Origin: Opitutia bacterium | GTDB taxonomy: Bacteria; Verrucomicrobiota; Verrucomicrobiia; Opitutales; Opitutaceae | Assembly: GCA_016217545.1 (NCBI GenBank) | Contig: JACRHT010000002.1 | Location: forward strand, 124,001-188,000 | DNA: 64,000 bases | Direction: 5' to 3' | Shown: in pieces, positions 1-8,362 of the stretch | How the letters are laid out: each line of letters starts with the position of its first letter | Numbering within the stretch: position 1 is the stretch's first letter | Notes under the pieces: generated by a model | The model's database searches: none | The model's input: only the letters and a program-made list of their open reading frames with translations | What the model was told of the DNA's origin: nothing | Position numbers and translations under genes: made by a program

Positions 1-1
1 A

Positions 2-280
2 TTCATCGATTGGCTCTTCGAAAAACTGCCGCGCGACACCAGCTCGGTGTTGCTCTCGATCGAACTCGCAGCCGCCGAAAGTGAGATTGAAGCTCGCCTC
101 GCCAGCGAGCAGCGCCAGGGCTTCCGCAAACTCACCGACGTCGCGCTCTACTGGCAGCTGCGCGAAGCCGGGGCCTTCCGCTCGCCCGCGATTCCGCGCA
201 CCGATCTGCGCTTGGACACCGCGCAGCTTTCTCCGGCCGACGCCGCGCGCGCGATCGCGCAGCGCTTCACCCTCGCCTGA
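2..280 (+). CDS. Kinase-like protein, C-terminal part (partial)
   Basis: The reading frame is open from the window edge to a TGA at 278-280; the start lies outside. The visible 92 residues contain a GFRKLTD segment, the phrase LREAGAF and a closing helix with a DLRLDT motif. This pattern resembles the C-terminal lid and tail of small P-loop kinases of the shikimate/adenylylsulfate kinase type, but the P-loop is not in the window, so the substrate cannot be named. The next gene starts 1 base after the stop, which implies cotranscription with the aminopeptidase. Confidence is good for a real gene and low for the exact function. Confidence 0.6.
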   Translation, partial: FIDWLFEKLPRDTSSVLLSIELAAAESEIEARLASEQRQGFRKLTDVALYWQLREAGAFRSPAIPRTDLRLDTAQLSPADAARAIAQRFTLA

Positions 281-281
281 G

Positions 282-1469
282 ATGCTGCCCGACTTCGAAG
301 TTCGTCTACGCGACTACGCCGAAGCGATCGTCCGCGTCGGCGTGAATCTCCAGCCCGGACAGAAGCTCCTCGTCACCGATCCCTACGATCAACAAGGCGT
401 CGCCCGCAGCGCCGAAGTGCTGGTCGAAGCCGTGCAGCGAGCCGCGCTCGCAGTCGACGGAGAGGTTGAAGTGGTCTGGAGCCCAAGGGCCGAAATTCGC
501 GCGATGGCCGAGGCCGACCAGCGCGGCGCCTTCGATCGCCTGGTCGAGCAAAACACCTCGCGACTCGCGCACCATCTCCGTCGCGGCGGCGCGTTTTTCT
601 TTCTCACTGGCAGTCAGCCGCGTCTCATGGACGGCGTGCCCGCCGCACACCTCGCCGCCCAGCACGAGATCGCGTGGCGACACTTCGGTCCCATCGTCCA
701 GCAACTCGTGCGCGGCGCCACCCAATGGTCCATCGCACCCGCGCCCTCACCGACTTGGGCCGCACTGACATTCGCCGACCTCCCGAGCGAGGAGCGCCTC
801 GCCGCGCTGTGGCGTTGCATATTCGACAGCGCACGCGCCACCGGCACCGGAGACACCATCGCTCGCTGGAACGATCACCTCGAACGTCTCGTCGCCACGG
901 CCGGCAAACTGAACGCCGCGCGTCACGCCACGCTCCAGTTCACCGGTCCCGGCACCGATCTCACGGTCAAACTCCCGCCCCAACACCACTGGTGCACCGC
1001 CGCGCAGCACACTAAACGCGGTGTGCGCCACGTGGTCAATCTGCCCACCGAGGAAGTTTTCACCGCGCCCGATTGTCGGACCGCGAGCGGCCGCGTCCGC
1101 GTCGCGCGGCCCGTCTGCCACGCCGGCACCACGATCGAGGGCATCGAACTGGAGTTTCGCGCCGGCCGCGTTGTGGCCTCCACCGCGCGCACCAACGCCG
1201 ACTTGCTCCGTGAACTGCTCGCGACCGACCGTGGCGCCGCGCGACTCGGCGAAATCGCTCTGCTCGCGAGCGAACTCGGCGCCCCGGCGCCGACGTGGCC
1301 GCACGCGCGCCGCGTCTTTCATCACCCGCTGCTTGACGAGAACGCCGCCAACCACATCGCGCTCGGCGAGGCGTATCCATTTTGCCACCGCGGTTGGTGG
1401 AAGCGCGCCGTGAATCGCAGTCTCGTGCACGTCGACCTCCCGCTCGACGCCCGCGTGACGCTCGGCTAG
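282..1469 (+). CDS. M29-family aminopeptidase (thermophilic aminopeptidase type)
   Basis: Predicted cytoplasmic metal-dependent exopeptidase that removes N-terminal residues from peptides. The 395-residue length is normal for family M29 (about 400). Visible family features are the N-terminal DYAEAIVRVGVNLQPGQKL block, the NLPTEEVF motif with a metal-ligand Glu, the GIELEF segment with a second Glu, the ENAANHIALGEAYP block with ligand His, and the C-terminal NRSLVHVDL motif. These are the segments that supply the two-cobalt/zinc site in the family. The ATG at 282 was chosen because it lies just after the previous stop and gives the family-like N-terminus; a longer frame upstream overlaps the kinase gene and has no similarity. 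Confidence 0.85.
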   Translation: MLPDFEVRLRDYAEAIVRVGVNLQPGQKLLVTDPYDQQGVARSAEVLVEAVQRAALAVDGEVEVVWSPRAEIRAMAEADQRGAFDRLVEQNTSRLAHHLRRGGAFFFLTGSQPRLMDGVPAAHLAAQHEIAWRHFGPIVQQLVRGATQWSIAPAPSPTWAALTFADLPSEERLAALWRCIFDSARATGTGDTIARWNDHLERLVATAGKLNAARHATLQFTGPGTDLTVKLPPQHHWCTAAQHTKRGVRHVVNLPTEEVFTAPDCRTASGRVRVARPVCHAGTTIEGIELEFRAGRVVASTARTNADLLRELLATDRGAARLGEIALLASELGAPAPTWPHARRVFHHPLLDENAANHIALGEAYPFCHRGWWKRAVNRSLVHVDLPLDARVTLG

Positions 1470-1506
1470 GGAACAGCGCGCCACCCTTCCCTGTCCATCG
1501 CGTCCC

Positions 1507-2103
1507 GTGCCGGAACCCGACCCCAGTCCCGCCAACGACCCCGACTTGCTCCAGCGCGCCCGCGCAGGCGACCAGACGGCGTTCGGCCAGCTCATGCGCG
1601 CCCACTACGAACCCGTTTTTCACACGGTGTTTGGCATTTTGCGGAATGAACACGACGCCCGCGACGTCACACAGGAGGTTTGGGTCAAGGTCTGGCAGGA
1701 ATTGCCGCGCTTCCGCGGCGACGCGAAGTTCACGACCTGGGTCCATCCCATCGCCGTGCGCAAATCCCTCGATCATCTCCGCAAGCGTCGCCGCTGGTTC
1801 GACCGGTTCCTGCCGTTCGCCAGTGCCGGCGAAGACGCGCCGCCCGAGGCGGTGATGGTTGCGGAGCCGTCGACCGAAACCACCGCCCGCGACGAAGCCG
1901 AGGGCGGCGAACGCCGCGAGCAACTCCAGCGCGCCCTCGAGGCGCTGCCCCCCAAGCATCGCGCCGTCCTCACGCTCCGCGAGGTGCAGGGCCTCACTTA
2001 CGAGGAAATCGCGCAGGCGATGGAGCTGCCCATCGGCACCGTCATGTCGCGGCTCTATCACGCACGGAAAATGCTCGCCCAGAAACTGAAACCTTCCCGA
2101 TGA
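1507..2103 (+). CDS. ECF-type RNA polymerase sigma factor
   Basis: A 198-residue sigma-70 family protein with only regions 2 and 4, as in extracytoplasmic-function sigma factors. Region 2 covers about residues 15-90 (AFGQLMRAHY, then the DARDVTQEVWVKVW core-binding helix, then FTTWVHPIAVRKSLDHLRK). Region 4 covers about 140-195 (ALEALPPKHRAVLTLRE, YEEIAQAMELPIGTVMSRL helix-turn-helix). It starts with GTG. Its stop overlaps the ATG of the next gene in an ATGA, so it is cotranscribed with two small exported proteins and an anti-sigma factor ending at 3551. Residue 79 region reads HPIAV where most relatives have RIAxN, a small oddity. Likely senses envelope stress through the anti-sigma partner (inference). 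Confidence 0.9.
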   Translation: MPEPDPSPANDPDLLQRARAGDQTAFGQLMRAHYEPVFHTVFGILRNEHDARDVTQEVWVKVWQELPRFRGDAKFTTWVHPIAVRKSLDHLRKRRRWFDRFLPFASAGEDAPPEAVMVAEPSTETTARDEAEGGERREQLQRALEALPPKHRAVLTLREVQGLTYEEIAQAMELPIGTVMSRLYHARKMLAQKLKPSR

Positions 2104-2561
2104 AAACCACCCGTCTCACCTTCATCCTGCTGCTCCTTTTCGGTCTGGCACTGGCCCCGGCGGTGCGCGCCCACGCCGCGGAGCGCGTGCGGTTGCACGC
2201 GTTCCTCATCACCGCCTCCCAGGAACGCGACGGGAAGAGCGACCCGCGCCTGGCGGACTACGAGCCCACGCTGCGCCGCCTGATGCGCTTCGAATCCTTC
2301 GAATACCAAGGCAGCGACCGCGGCGAAATCGGGCCGAAGGAAACCGTCACGCTCCTGGTCGGGCAAGGCCACGAACTCACGTTCGAGGCGGGCGACAATC
2401 CCCGCCAGCTCCGCGTCCGTTGGTCCGCCAACATCGGCAAAAAAAACCTGATCAACACCGGCATCACTTTCCGGCGTGCGGGCGTGCCCGCGGTGCTCGG
2501 CGGCCCTCCGACAGGTCGCGTTGCCGGAGAGGTTTACGCCGTTTTCATCGTGGCCGACTAG
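2100..2561 (+). CDS. Exported protein of unknown function in sigma operon
   Basis: A 153-residue protein whose ATG overlaps the sigma factor stop (ATGA), a strong sign of translational coupling. Residues 1-26 form a signal peptide: KTTR positive start, a leucine-rich core, then APAVRAHA with a probable signal peptidase I site. The mature part has no domain I recognise; it is a mixed polar sequence with a beta-rich pattern (ETVTLLVGQGHELTFEAG, RQLRVRWSANIG) and ends in GEVYAVFIVAD. The location predicts a periplasmic protein. Position between the sigma factor and the anti-sigma gene suggests it is a product or a regulator of that sigma regulon, which is inference only. Confidence 0.75.
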   Translation: MKTTRLTFILLLLFGLALAPAVRAHAAERVRLHAFLITASQERDGKSDPRLADYEPTLRRLMRFESFEYQGSDRGEIGPKETVTLLVGQGHELTFEAGDNPRQLRVRWSANIGKKNLINTGITFRRAGVPAVLGGPPTGRVAGEVYAVFIVAD

Positions 2562-2631
2562 GTCGCCGCAGAAAATTGAATAAGCCCGCGAAAACACGCG
2601 TCTCATGAGCAACCCAACACGGGAACAACCC

Positions 2632-3030
2632 ATGAAGACCAAACTCACCACCCTTGCTCTTGCGCTCGTGACTCTTTTCGCCCTCGCCACCCCGCAAACC
2701 GCCAAAGCCAACGACACCGGCGCGGCCATCGGCGGTTTCATCGGCGGCGTCATCGTCGGCAGCGTCCTCGCCGACAACCACCGCGGACCTGACACCGTGG
2801 TTGTCGAGGCCGGGTATCGCGATGGCTACCGCTGCGAAGCGCCCCGCGGTTACTGGCGTGACGTGCACACCCGCGTCTGGGTGCCCGGCTTCTGGACGAT
2901 GGAGCGCGACCACTGGGGCCGGCCCTACCGCCGCTACGTCGAGGGGCACTACGAAGTCCGCGCCGAGCGCGTTTGGATCGCCTACAACGATCACGGCTAT
3001 CACAACAATCGCGGCTATCGCCGCTGGTAA
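2632..3030 (+). CDS. Small exported glycine-zipper protein with YxPGxW-type repeats
   Basis: A 132-residue protein. The ATG at 2632 is preferred over an in-frame ATG at 2605 because it places a clean signal peptide (KTKLTTLALALVTLFALA, cleavage after TAKA) at the very N-terminus. After cleavage comes a glycine zipper, GAAIGGFIGGVIVGSVLA, then an aromatic and basic stretch with VWVPGFW, DHWGRPYRRYVEGHY and VWIAYNDHGYHNNRGY. Similar tryptophan/tyrosine-rich 'PGxW' repeats occur in small periplasmic or outer-membrane-associated stress proteins. It lies 70 bases after the previous gene and 11 bases before the anti-sigma factor, so it is part of the same operon. Function is unknown. Confidence 0.7.
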   Translation: MKTKLTTLALALVTLFALATPQTAKANDTGAAIGGFIGGVIVGSVLADNHRGPDTVVVEAGYRDGYRCEAPRGYWRDVHTRVWVPGFWTMERDHWGRPYRRYVEGHYEVRAERVWIAYNDHGYHNNRGYRRW

Positions 3031-3041
3031 TCTCTGAATCG

Positions 3042-3551
3042 ATGAACTGTCGCAGCGCCCAACAACTGCTGCTGGCCGAAAACGACGGCGTGCTGACTCC
3101 TGCTCAGCACGCCGAACTGGCTTCGCACCTCGCGTCCTGCGCGCCTTGCCGCGCCTACCGCGCCGAACTCGCTGCGGCCATGAATACGCTGCGGACCGAC
3201 GTGGCGGCGGTGCCGCTGCCGGACGTCGACGCTGAGTGGCGCGCCGTCCAAACACGAATCAATGCGACGAGCAGCGCCTCCGCGCCGCGCCGCGAAAAAC
3301 TTCGTCTTGCACCGATCGTCTGGATTTCCGCACCGCTCGCCGCGGCCGCCGCCGTGGCACTCGCGCTGTTCGTCGGCCGAACGGTGCCGGGCGGAAACTT
3401 GGCCAACGCCGGTGGCACCGAATTCGCGGCTCGCGCCGACTACGTCGAGGTGGCGGACCCGAGCGCGACGCCGATCGTCTACTCCGACCAGGAAAGCGGC
3501 TGGCTCGTCGTCTGGGCCGAGAGTGCAGATACGGCCCACACCTCGGGCTGA
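3042..3551 (+). CDS. Anti-sigma factor with zinc-finger domain
   Basis: A 169-residue membrane-anchored anti-sigma factor. The N-terminal cytoplasmic part has the ZAS zinc-binding pattern: Cys-3, then HLASCAPC giving the H-x3-C-x2-C ligands at about residues 30-37, which in this family hold the sigma factor. A single hydrophobic transmembrane segment (IVWISAPLAAAAAVALALFV) follows at about residues 87-106, and the C-terminal 60 residues would be periplasmic. The ATG at 3042 puts the first Cys at residue 3, the usual place. The partner is presumably the ECF sigma factor starting at 1507, from which it is separated by two exported-protein genes. Confidence 0.85.
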   Translation: MNCRSAQQLLLAENDGVLTPAQHAELASHLASCAPCRAYRAELAAAMNTLRTDVAAVPLPDVDAEWRAVQTRINATSSASAPRREKLRLAPIVWISAPLAAAAAVALALFVGRTVPGGNLANAGGTEFAARADYVEVADPSATPIVYSDQESGWLVVWAESADTAHTSG

Positions 3552-3557
3552 TCCGAC

Positions 3558-4007
3558 CTAGAGTTTCTTCCGGAAACTCAACTGGGTTTTCGTCACCGCG
3601 TATCCCAGCCGCTCGTAGAACCGGTGCGCGTCGAGCCGCACCTGATTCGAGCGCACGCCCATGAGCGTCAGGCCGTGCCCGCGCGCCCACTCCTCTGCGG
3701 CGCGAACCAGCGCCGCACCGACGCCGCGTCGTCTTTCCGCAGCCGTCACAACCAAGCCGACGATCTCACCGCGCGGATCTGATTCCAGCAGCTTGGTCGC
3801 CTGCACTTGAATCCAGCCAACCACGCAGCCACCGCGCTCCGCGACGCGGACGGCTTGATCGTCGTCCGCCAAAATACGAGCGAGCCGCCGGCTGACCTCT
3901 TCAGTCGCGCCCGCATAACCGAGTTCGAGAACGAGCCCGCACAATGCCGGCACATCGGCCGCGGCGGCCGGGCGGATGATGACCGGCTCGTCGCCTAAGG
4001 GAGCCAC
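3558..4007 (-). CDS. GNAT-family N-acetyltransferase
   Basis: A 149-residue acyl-CoA-dependent acetyltransferase, the usual GNAT length. The acetyl-CoA pyrophosphate loop is visible as [12 protein letters not shown] (pattern R/Q-x-x-G-x-G/A) at about residues 85-96, preceded by the beta4 strand EIVGLVV and followed by [18 protein letters not shown], the typical motif B end. The start is a GTG at 4007, inside the end of menB (13-base overlap), because no ATG lies upstream before the conserved IIRPA strand. The substrate cannot be predicted. It is convergent with the anti-sigma gene, 6 bases away, and is probably cotranscribed with menB. Confidence 0.8.
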   Translation of the reverse strand: MAPLGDEPVIIRPAAAADVPALCGLVLELGYAGATEEVSRRLARILADDDQAVRVAERGGCVVGWIQVQATKLLESDPRGEIVGLVVTAAERRRGVGAALVRAAEEWARGHGLTLMGVRSNQVRLDAHRFYERLGYAVTKTQLSFRKKL

Positions 4008-4828
4008 GGAAACTGCTCGGCCTTCGGTTTCCGTTTCTCCTTCTGCGCAGTCATGAACTCCTTCGCCTCCTCGGTCATGTAGTAGAGCATGGTGGCGTTG
4101 CCCGCGAGTTCCTGCACGCCGCTCTGGCCGTCGAGTTCGGCGTTGAAAGCCGACTTCAAGCAGCGGATCGCGAGCGGGCTGCGCTGGAGGATATCCTTCG
4201 CCCAAGCGACGCCTTCGGCTTCGAGTTCGGCGACGGGGACAACTTTGTTGACGAGTCCCATCGTGAGCGCCTCCTGCGCGTTGTATTGCCGACAGAGGAA
4301 CCAGATTTCGCGCGCCTTCTTCTGGCCAACCATGCGCGCCAGATAGCTCGAACCGAAACCGCCGTCGAAGCTGCCCATCTTCGGGCCGACCTGGCCGAAG
4401 ATGCCGTTGTCCGCCGCGATCGTGAGATCGCACATCACGTGGAGCACGTGGCCGCCGCCGATCGCGCAACCGGCGACGAGCGCGATCACGACCTTCGGCA
4501 TCGAGCGAATCAGCTTCTGCACCTCGAGAATGTTCAAGCGCGGCACGCCTTTGGCATCGATGTAGCCGCCGTGTCCGCGGACCGATTGGTCGCCGCCGGC
4601 GCAGAAAGCGTATTTGCCATCCTTGGCCGGGCCGGCGCCGGTGAGCAGCACGACGCCGATCTTCTGGTCTTCGCGCGCATCGAGCAGCGCATCGTGCAAC
4701 TCGAACACCGTCTGCGGACGGAACGCGTTGCGCTTCTCGGGCCGGTTGATCGTGATTTTCGCGATGCCGTCGGCCTTTTGATAGATGATGTCCTCGTAGT
4801 TCTTGGCGGTTTTCCAGGCGGGAATCAT
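3995..4828 (-). CDS. menB: 1,4-dihydroxy-2-naphthoyl-CoA synthase
   Basis: Crotonase-fold enzyme that closes the second ring of the naphthoquinone in menaquinone biosynthesis, converting o-succinylbenzoyl-CoA to 1,4-dihydroxy-2-naphthoyl-CoA. It is 277 residues, as expected. Family features are [13 protein letters not shown], the oxyanion-hole motif [11 protein letters not shown], the second oxyanion segment [24 protein letters not shown], the MenB-specific [21 protein letters not shown] block, and the C-terminal tail [24 protein letters not shown]. The ATG at 4828 gives the standard N-terminus. No other men genes are in the window, so it is a dispersed pathway gene, possibly in operon with the overlapping GNAT gene. 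Confidence 0.95.
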   Translation of the reverse strand: MIPAWKTAKNYEDIIYQKADGIAKITINRPEKRNAFRPQTVFELHDALLDAREDQKIGVVLLTGAGPAKDGKYAFCAGGDQSVRGHGGYIDAKGVPRLNILEVQKLIRSMPKVVIALVAGCAIGGGHVLHVMCDLTIAADNGIFGQVGPKMGSFDGGFGSSYLARMVGQKKAREIWFLCRQYNAQEALTMGLVNKVVPVAELEAEGVAWAKDILQRSPLAIRCLKSAFNAELDGQSGVQELAGNATMLYYMTEEAKEFMTAQKEKRKPKAEQFPWLP

Positions 4829-4840
4829 GCCCCCAACGTT

Positions 4841-4900
4841 CGCGAAAACAGCTGAGCGGCAAACGTTTTCGCGGGTGCGCCCGTTTTTTACGAGCGGGCG
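4841..4900. promoter_or_regulatory. Two consecutive inverted repeats between menB and kup
   Basis: The 143-base space between the divergent menB and kup genes contains two adjacent inverted repeats. The first pairs 4841-4849 (CGCGAAAAC) with 4865-4873 exactly, with a 15-base loop. The second pairs 4878-4883 (CGCCCG) with 4895-4900 and has a T6 run in its loop. They could be a regulator-binding site or leader structure of either gene. I do not recognise a riboswitch class here, although kup genes are sometimes controlled by c-di-AMP riboswitches in other phyla. Confidence 0.4.
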
Positions 4901-4971
4901 TCAAGCGGTAAGTCGTCGCCGGAGAAAACGGCTGGCGAGCGGCGGCGGGTTGCCCAACAGTCGCCGGTTCA

Positions 4972-6852
4972 ATGCAAGCAGAAGGTAAAGGCCATGCTGC
5001 CGCAGCGGGTGCGGGACTGACCCTGGGCGCGCTCGGTGTCGTGTTCGGCGACATCGGCACGAGCCCGCTGTATGCGTTGCGCGAGTGCATGAACTACCTG
5101 CCGCCCGTCGACCGCGCCCAAGGCGTGCTCGGCGCGCTCTCGCTGGTCTTCTGGGCAATGGTGCTCGTCGTGATCGTGAAGTATCTCGTGTTCGTGACGC
5201 GCGCCGACAACCGCGGCGAAGGCGGCATCTTTGCGTTGCTCGCGCTCGGCCACGGCCAGCGGCAACGCGCCAAGATGGGGGTGATGACCGTCCTCATCCT
5301 GCTCGGCGCGGCGCTGCTCTACGGCGACGGCATCATCACTCCGGCGATCTCGGTCATGGGCGCGGTGGAGGGCATCAACACGTTCACGCCGGGCTTCGCG
5401 AGTTGGGTGCCGTTCTTGTCCGCGATCATCCTCGGCGGCCTGTTCGCGGTCCAATTCAAGGGAACGAAAAGCATCGGACGCATCTTCGGCCCCGCGATGT
5501 TGATCTGGTTCATCGTGCTCGGGCTGCTCGGTGTCTGGCACGTGATCGACAATCCCGCCGTGTTCGTCGCGCTCGATCCCCGGCTGGGCATCCGACTGCT
5601 GCTCTCGCACCCGCAGGAATCGGCCGGACTGCTCGGTTCCGTCGTGTTGGCGATCACGGGCGCCGAGGCGCTCTACGCGGATATGGGGCACTTCGGCCGG
5701 CGTCACATCGCGCAGGCGTGGTATTTCTGCGCGTTTCCCGGGCTCGTGTTGAACTATTTTGGGCAAGGCGCCCGCGCCCTCGCCCACCCGGACGACACGA
5801 CGCACACGTTTTTCGCCCTCGTGCCGGAAGGCGCTCCGCGTCTCGCGCTCACGTTGCTCTCGATCGTGGCGGCCATCATCGCGAGCCAGGCGATGATCTC
5901 CGGCGTGTTCTCGCTCACGCGCCAGGCGATCCAACTCGGCTATTTTCCGCGGTTGATGATCAACTACACCAACCCCGACCAATCCGGCCAAATCTACCTG
6001 CCGCTCGTGAACGGCCTGCTCGCCGCCGGCTCGATCTACGTCGTGCTCGCGTTCCGCTCGAGCGAGCGCCTCGCGGCGGCTTATGGCATCGCCGTCACCG
6101 GCACGATGGTCGTGACGACCCTGGCCTTCTACGCCGTGCTGCGCCTGAACTGGAAATGGCCCGTCTGGCAGGCCTCGTTGCTCTGCGCGCTCTTCCTCGC
6201 GATCGACGTCCCGCTCTTCGCCTCGAATCTCCACAAATTCGCCGATGGCGGCTGGTTCCCGGTGCTCATCGCCCTCGGTGTCATCGCGGTCATGCACACG
6301 TGGAAAACGGGCAAGGAGGAGATCTTCCGCCGCATCTACGCCAACGGCGTCACGGAGGACGAACTCCGCTCCATCGCGCGCAGCGAGCACATCACCCGCG
6401 TGCGCGGCGCCGGCGTTTTCATGGCCGGCAATCCCACCGGCACGCCGCTCGTGCTGCTGCACCACCTCAAGGCCAACAAGGTCCTCCACGAGACCGTCGT
6501 CCTGCTCAGCATCGTCACCGAGGAAGTCCCACACATCGCCGACAACGAGCGTCTCACCGTCACCGAAATCGGCCACGGCGTGTGGCGCGCCATCGGCCGC
6601 TACGGCTATATGGAATCGCCCGACGTCTCGCGCCTCATGGAGCAGGTCAAGGCCGCCGGCGTTCCGATCAAGCTCAACGAGGCCACTTACTACTTCAACC
6701 GCGAGATGATCATCACCGGCGGCGAGTCGCGCATGTGGCATTGGGAGAAACGCCTCTATTCGCTCCTCAGCCGCAACGCCCGCCAGGCGCGCGACTACTA
6801 TCGCCTTCCCCCGATGCAAATCATCGAGGTCGGCATGCCCATCCAGCTCTGA
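4972..6852 (+). CDS. kup: KUP-family potassium uptake transporter
   Basis: Inner-membrane low-affinity K+ uptake protein (KUP/HAK/KT family), 626 residues, the normal length. The N-terminus carries the signature GALGVVFGDIGTSPLYALREC, then RGEGGIFALLAL, LLYGDGIITPAISVMGAVEG, and GAEALYADMGHFG. About twelve hydrophobic segments run to residue 450, followed by a 170-residue cytoplasmic tail that includes RVRGAGVFMAGNPTGTP, typical for bacterial Kup. The ATG at 4972 directly precedes the conserved first membrane helix. It is divergent from menB and convergent with the Na+/H+ antiporter gene, from which it is separated by 13 bases; both are cation-homeostasis genes. Confidence 0.96.
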   Translation: MQAEGKGHAAAAGAGLTLGALGVVFGDIGTSPLYALRECMNYLPPVDRAQGVLGALSLVFWAMVLVVIVKYLVFVTRADNRGEGGIFALLALGHGQRQRAKMGVMTVLILLGAALLYGDGIITPAISVMGAVEGINTFTPGFASWVPFLSAIILGGLFAVQFKGTKSIGRIFGPAMLIWFIVLGLLGVWHVIDNPAVFVALDPRLGIRLLLSHPQESAGLLGSVVLAITGAEALYADMGHFGRRHIAQAWYFCAFPGLVLNYFGQGARALAHPDDTTHTFFALVPEGAPRLALTLLSIVAAIIASQAMISGVFSLTRQAIQLGYFPRLMINYTNPDQSGQIYLPLVNGLLAAGSIYVVLAFRSSERLAAAYGIAVTGTMVVTTLAFYAVLRLNWKWPVWQASLLCALFLAIDVPLFASNLHKFADGGWFPVLIALGVIAVMHTWKTGKEEIFRRIYANGVTEDELRSIARSEHITRVRGAGVFMAGNPTGTPLVLLHHLKANKVLHETVVLLSIVTEEVPHIADNERLTVTEIGHGVWRAIGRYGYMESPDVSRLMEQVKAAGVPIKLNEATYYFNREMIITGGESRMWHWEKRLYSLLSRNARQARDYYRLPPMQIIEVGMPIQL

Positions 6853-6865
6853 GCGCGACCGGCGT

Positions 6866-8362
6866 TCAGAGCACGAGGAACGAAAACGCCACGATCAGCG
6901 TCGGCACGAGCGCACCGAGAAAAAGCCCGAGCGGCGACACGCCCTCCGGGAAATAGCGCTGGAGAATCGACTGCCCCGCGGGATTCGGCGCGTTGGCGAT
7001 GACCGTGAGACCGCCGCCCGTGACGGCTCCGGCGACGACCGCGAACTTCAGTTCTTCCGTGAAGCCCGGCACCAGCGTCGCGAGATACGTGATGAGCGCG
7101 TTGTCGTTGAACGCCGTCAGCACCGTCGCCCCGGCAAAGAGCGGCAACTCACCGAGACTCCCGAGCACCGGCTGAATCCACCACGCCTGCAATCCTCCGT
7201 GCACCACGAGACCTGCGAGGAAGAAGCCGACCAGCATCGGCCCGCGCAAATCGAGCCGGCTCTGGTGGTGCGCCGTGGCCTGCGCGAACGCGAGGTAGAA
7301 CAGGAAGCCGCCGATGAACAGCGCCGGATGATGTGCCATCCACACCGTAAAACCGAGAAACGCGAGATGCACCGCCGTCACCCACGCCGGCACCGGCTCG
7401 CCATCCGCGCCCACATCGGCCGCGGGCTGGAGCGCGAGCAGTTCACGACGGAACACGAGGAAATAGACGCCGTTGGACAACACGATGCCGGTGATCGCAT
7501 GCCAGCCAAAGTGCGTGAACATGTAGGCCATGTCCCACTGCCACGCCGCCGCCACCATCAGCACCGGCGGCGCGGCGAAATGCGTCAGCGTGCCACCGAT
7601 GGAGACGTTCACGAACAGCAGGCCGAGCGTGGCGTATTTTAGACGCGCGCTGGGATTCAGCGCGTAGAACTGCTTCCCGAGCAGCAGCGCCGCGATCGTC
7701 ATGGCCGCCGGCTCGGTGATGAACGAGCCCAGCAGCGGCGCGACCGTGAGAATCGAGAGCCACCAGGCGACCGGCCGGCCGCGTCCGAGCGACGCCACAA
7801 GCCGCAAAGTCTGCTCCGCGAGCCGCAGCACGGGGCGGGTCGACGCGAGCGTCATGATGATCACCACGAACAACGCCTCGGTGTAATTCACCGTGTTGCC
7901 CAGATAGTGGATTCCGGTGTCGAGCCCCTTGAACCACACGATCGCGCCGAGCAAGACGACGACCCAGAAACCGAAGATCGCCTCGACCTCGCCGAGAAAA
8001 TGCAGGATCTGCCCCCAGAAACTCACTTCGTCCGGCTGGCCATCGTCATTGTGATCGGCGCGCGCCGGCTTGCGTTCCAAACGCGCCGCATGGCGCTCCT
8101 CGAGCACGTGCGCCCAGTGGCGGATTTTTGCGCTGGCGAAGGTGTGCAGGACCGCCAGCACGAAGATGAGCGTTGCCACGACATTGAACGGCTCCGCCGT
8201 CGCGCGCGCCCTCACCACCTCCCACACCGAAGCGCCCGGCATCGCGGCGTAGCTGTCGATGGCGCGCGGGAAAACTTCCGCCGGAGCGGCCCCAGCCGCG
8301 AAAAGGGAAACCGCCGCGAGCAGCGCAGCGAGAAAGGTGAGGCGAAGCAGTCGGGCGATCAC
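6866..8362 (-). CDS. Putative Na+/H+ antiporter
   Basis: A 498-residue polytopic membrane protein of the bacterial family of putative Na+/H+ antiporters related to the ion-transporter superfamily. An N-terminal hydrophobic segment is followed by a periplasmic stretch and a second helix; a charged loop (DHNDDGQPDEVSFW) then precedes about nine further helices. Conserved-looking polar membrane segments are FITEPAAMTIAALLLG, FVNVSIGGTLTHFAAPPVLMVA and TAFNDNALITYLATLVPG, which resemble ion-binding helices with broken ends in this superfamily. Translation starts with GTG and overlaps the upstream HAD gene by four bases (GTGA), so the two are coupled. Transport function is a family-level assignment. 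Confidence 0.8.
   Translation of the reverse strand: MIARLLRLTFLAALLAAVSLFAAGAAPAEVFPRAIDSYAAMPGASVWEVVRARATAEPFNVVATLIFVLAVLHTFASAKIRHWAHVLEERHAARLERKPARADHNDDGQPDEVSFWGQILHFLGEVEAIFGFWVVVLLGAIVWFKGLDTGIHYLGNTVNYTEALFVVIIMTLASTRPVLRLAEQTLRLVASLGRGRPVAWWLSILTVAPLLGSFITEPAAMTIAALLLGKQFYALNPSARLKYATLGLLFVNVSIGGTLTHFAAPPVLMVAAAWQWDMAYMFTHFGWHAITGIVLSNGVYFLVFRRELLALQPAADVGADGEPVPAWVTAVHLAFLGFTVWMAHHPALFIGGFLFYLAFAQATAHHQSRLDLRGPMLVGFFLAGLVVHGGLQAWWIQPVLGSLGELPLFAGATVLTAFNDNALITYLATLVPGFTEELKFAVVAGAVTGGGLTVIANAPNPAGQSILQRYFPEGVSPLGLFLGALVPTLIVAFSFLVL

Noticed and set aside
4972-6850. Long open frame on the minus strand opposite kup (over 600 codons)
   Set aside because: A GC-rich antisense shadow; Arg/His/Asp-rich composition with no domain, while the + strand encodes a clear Kup protein.
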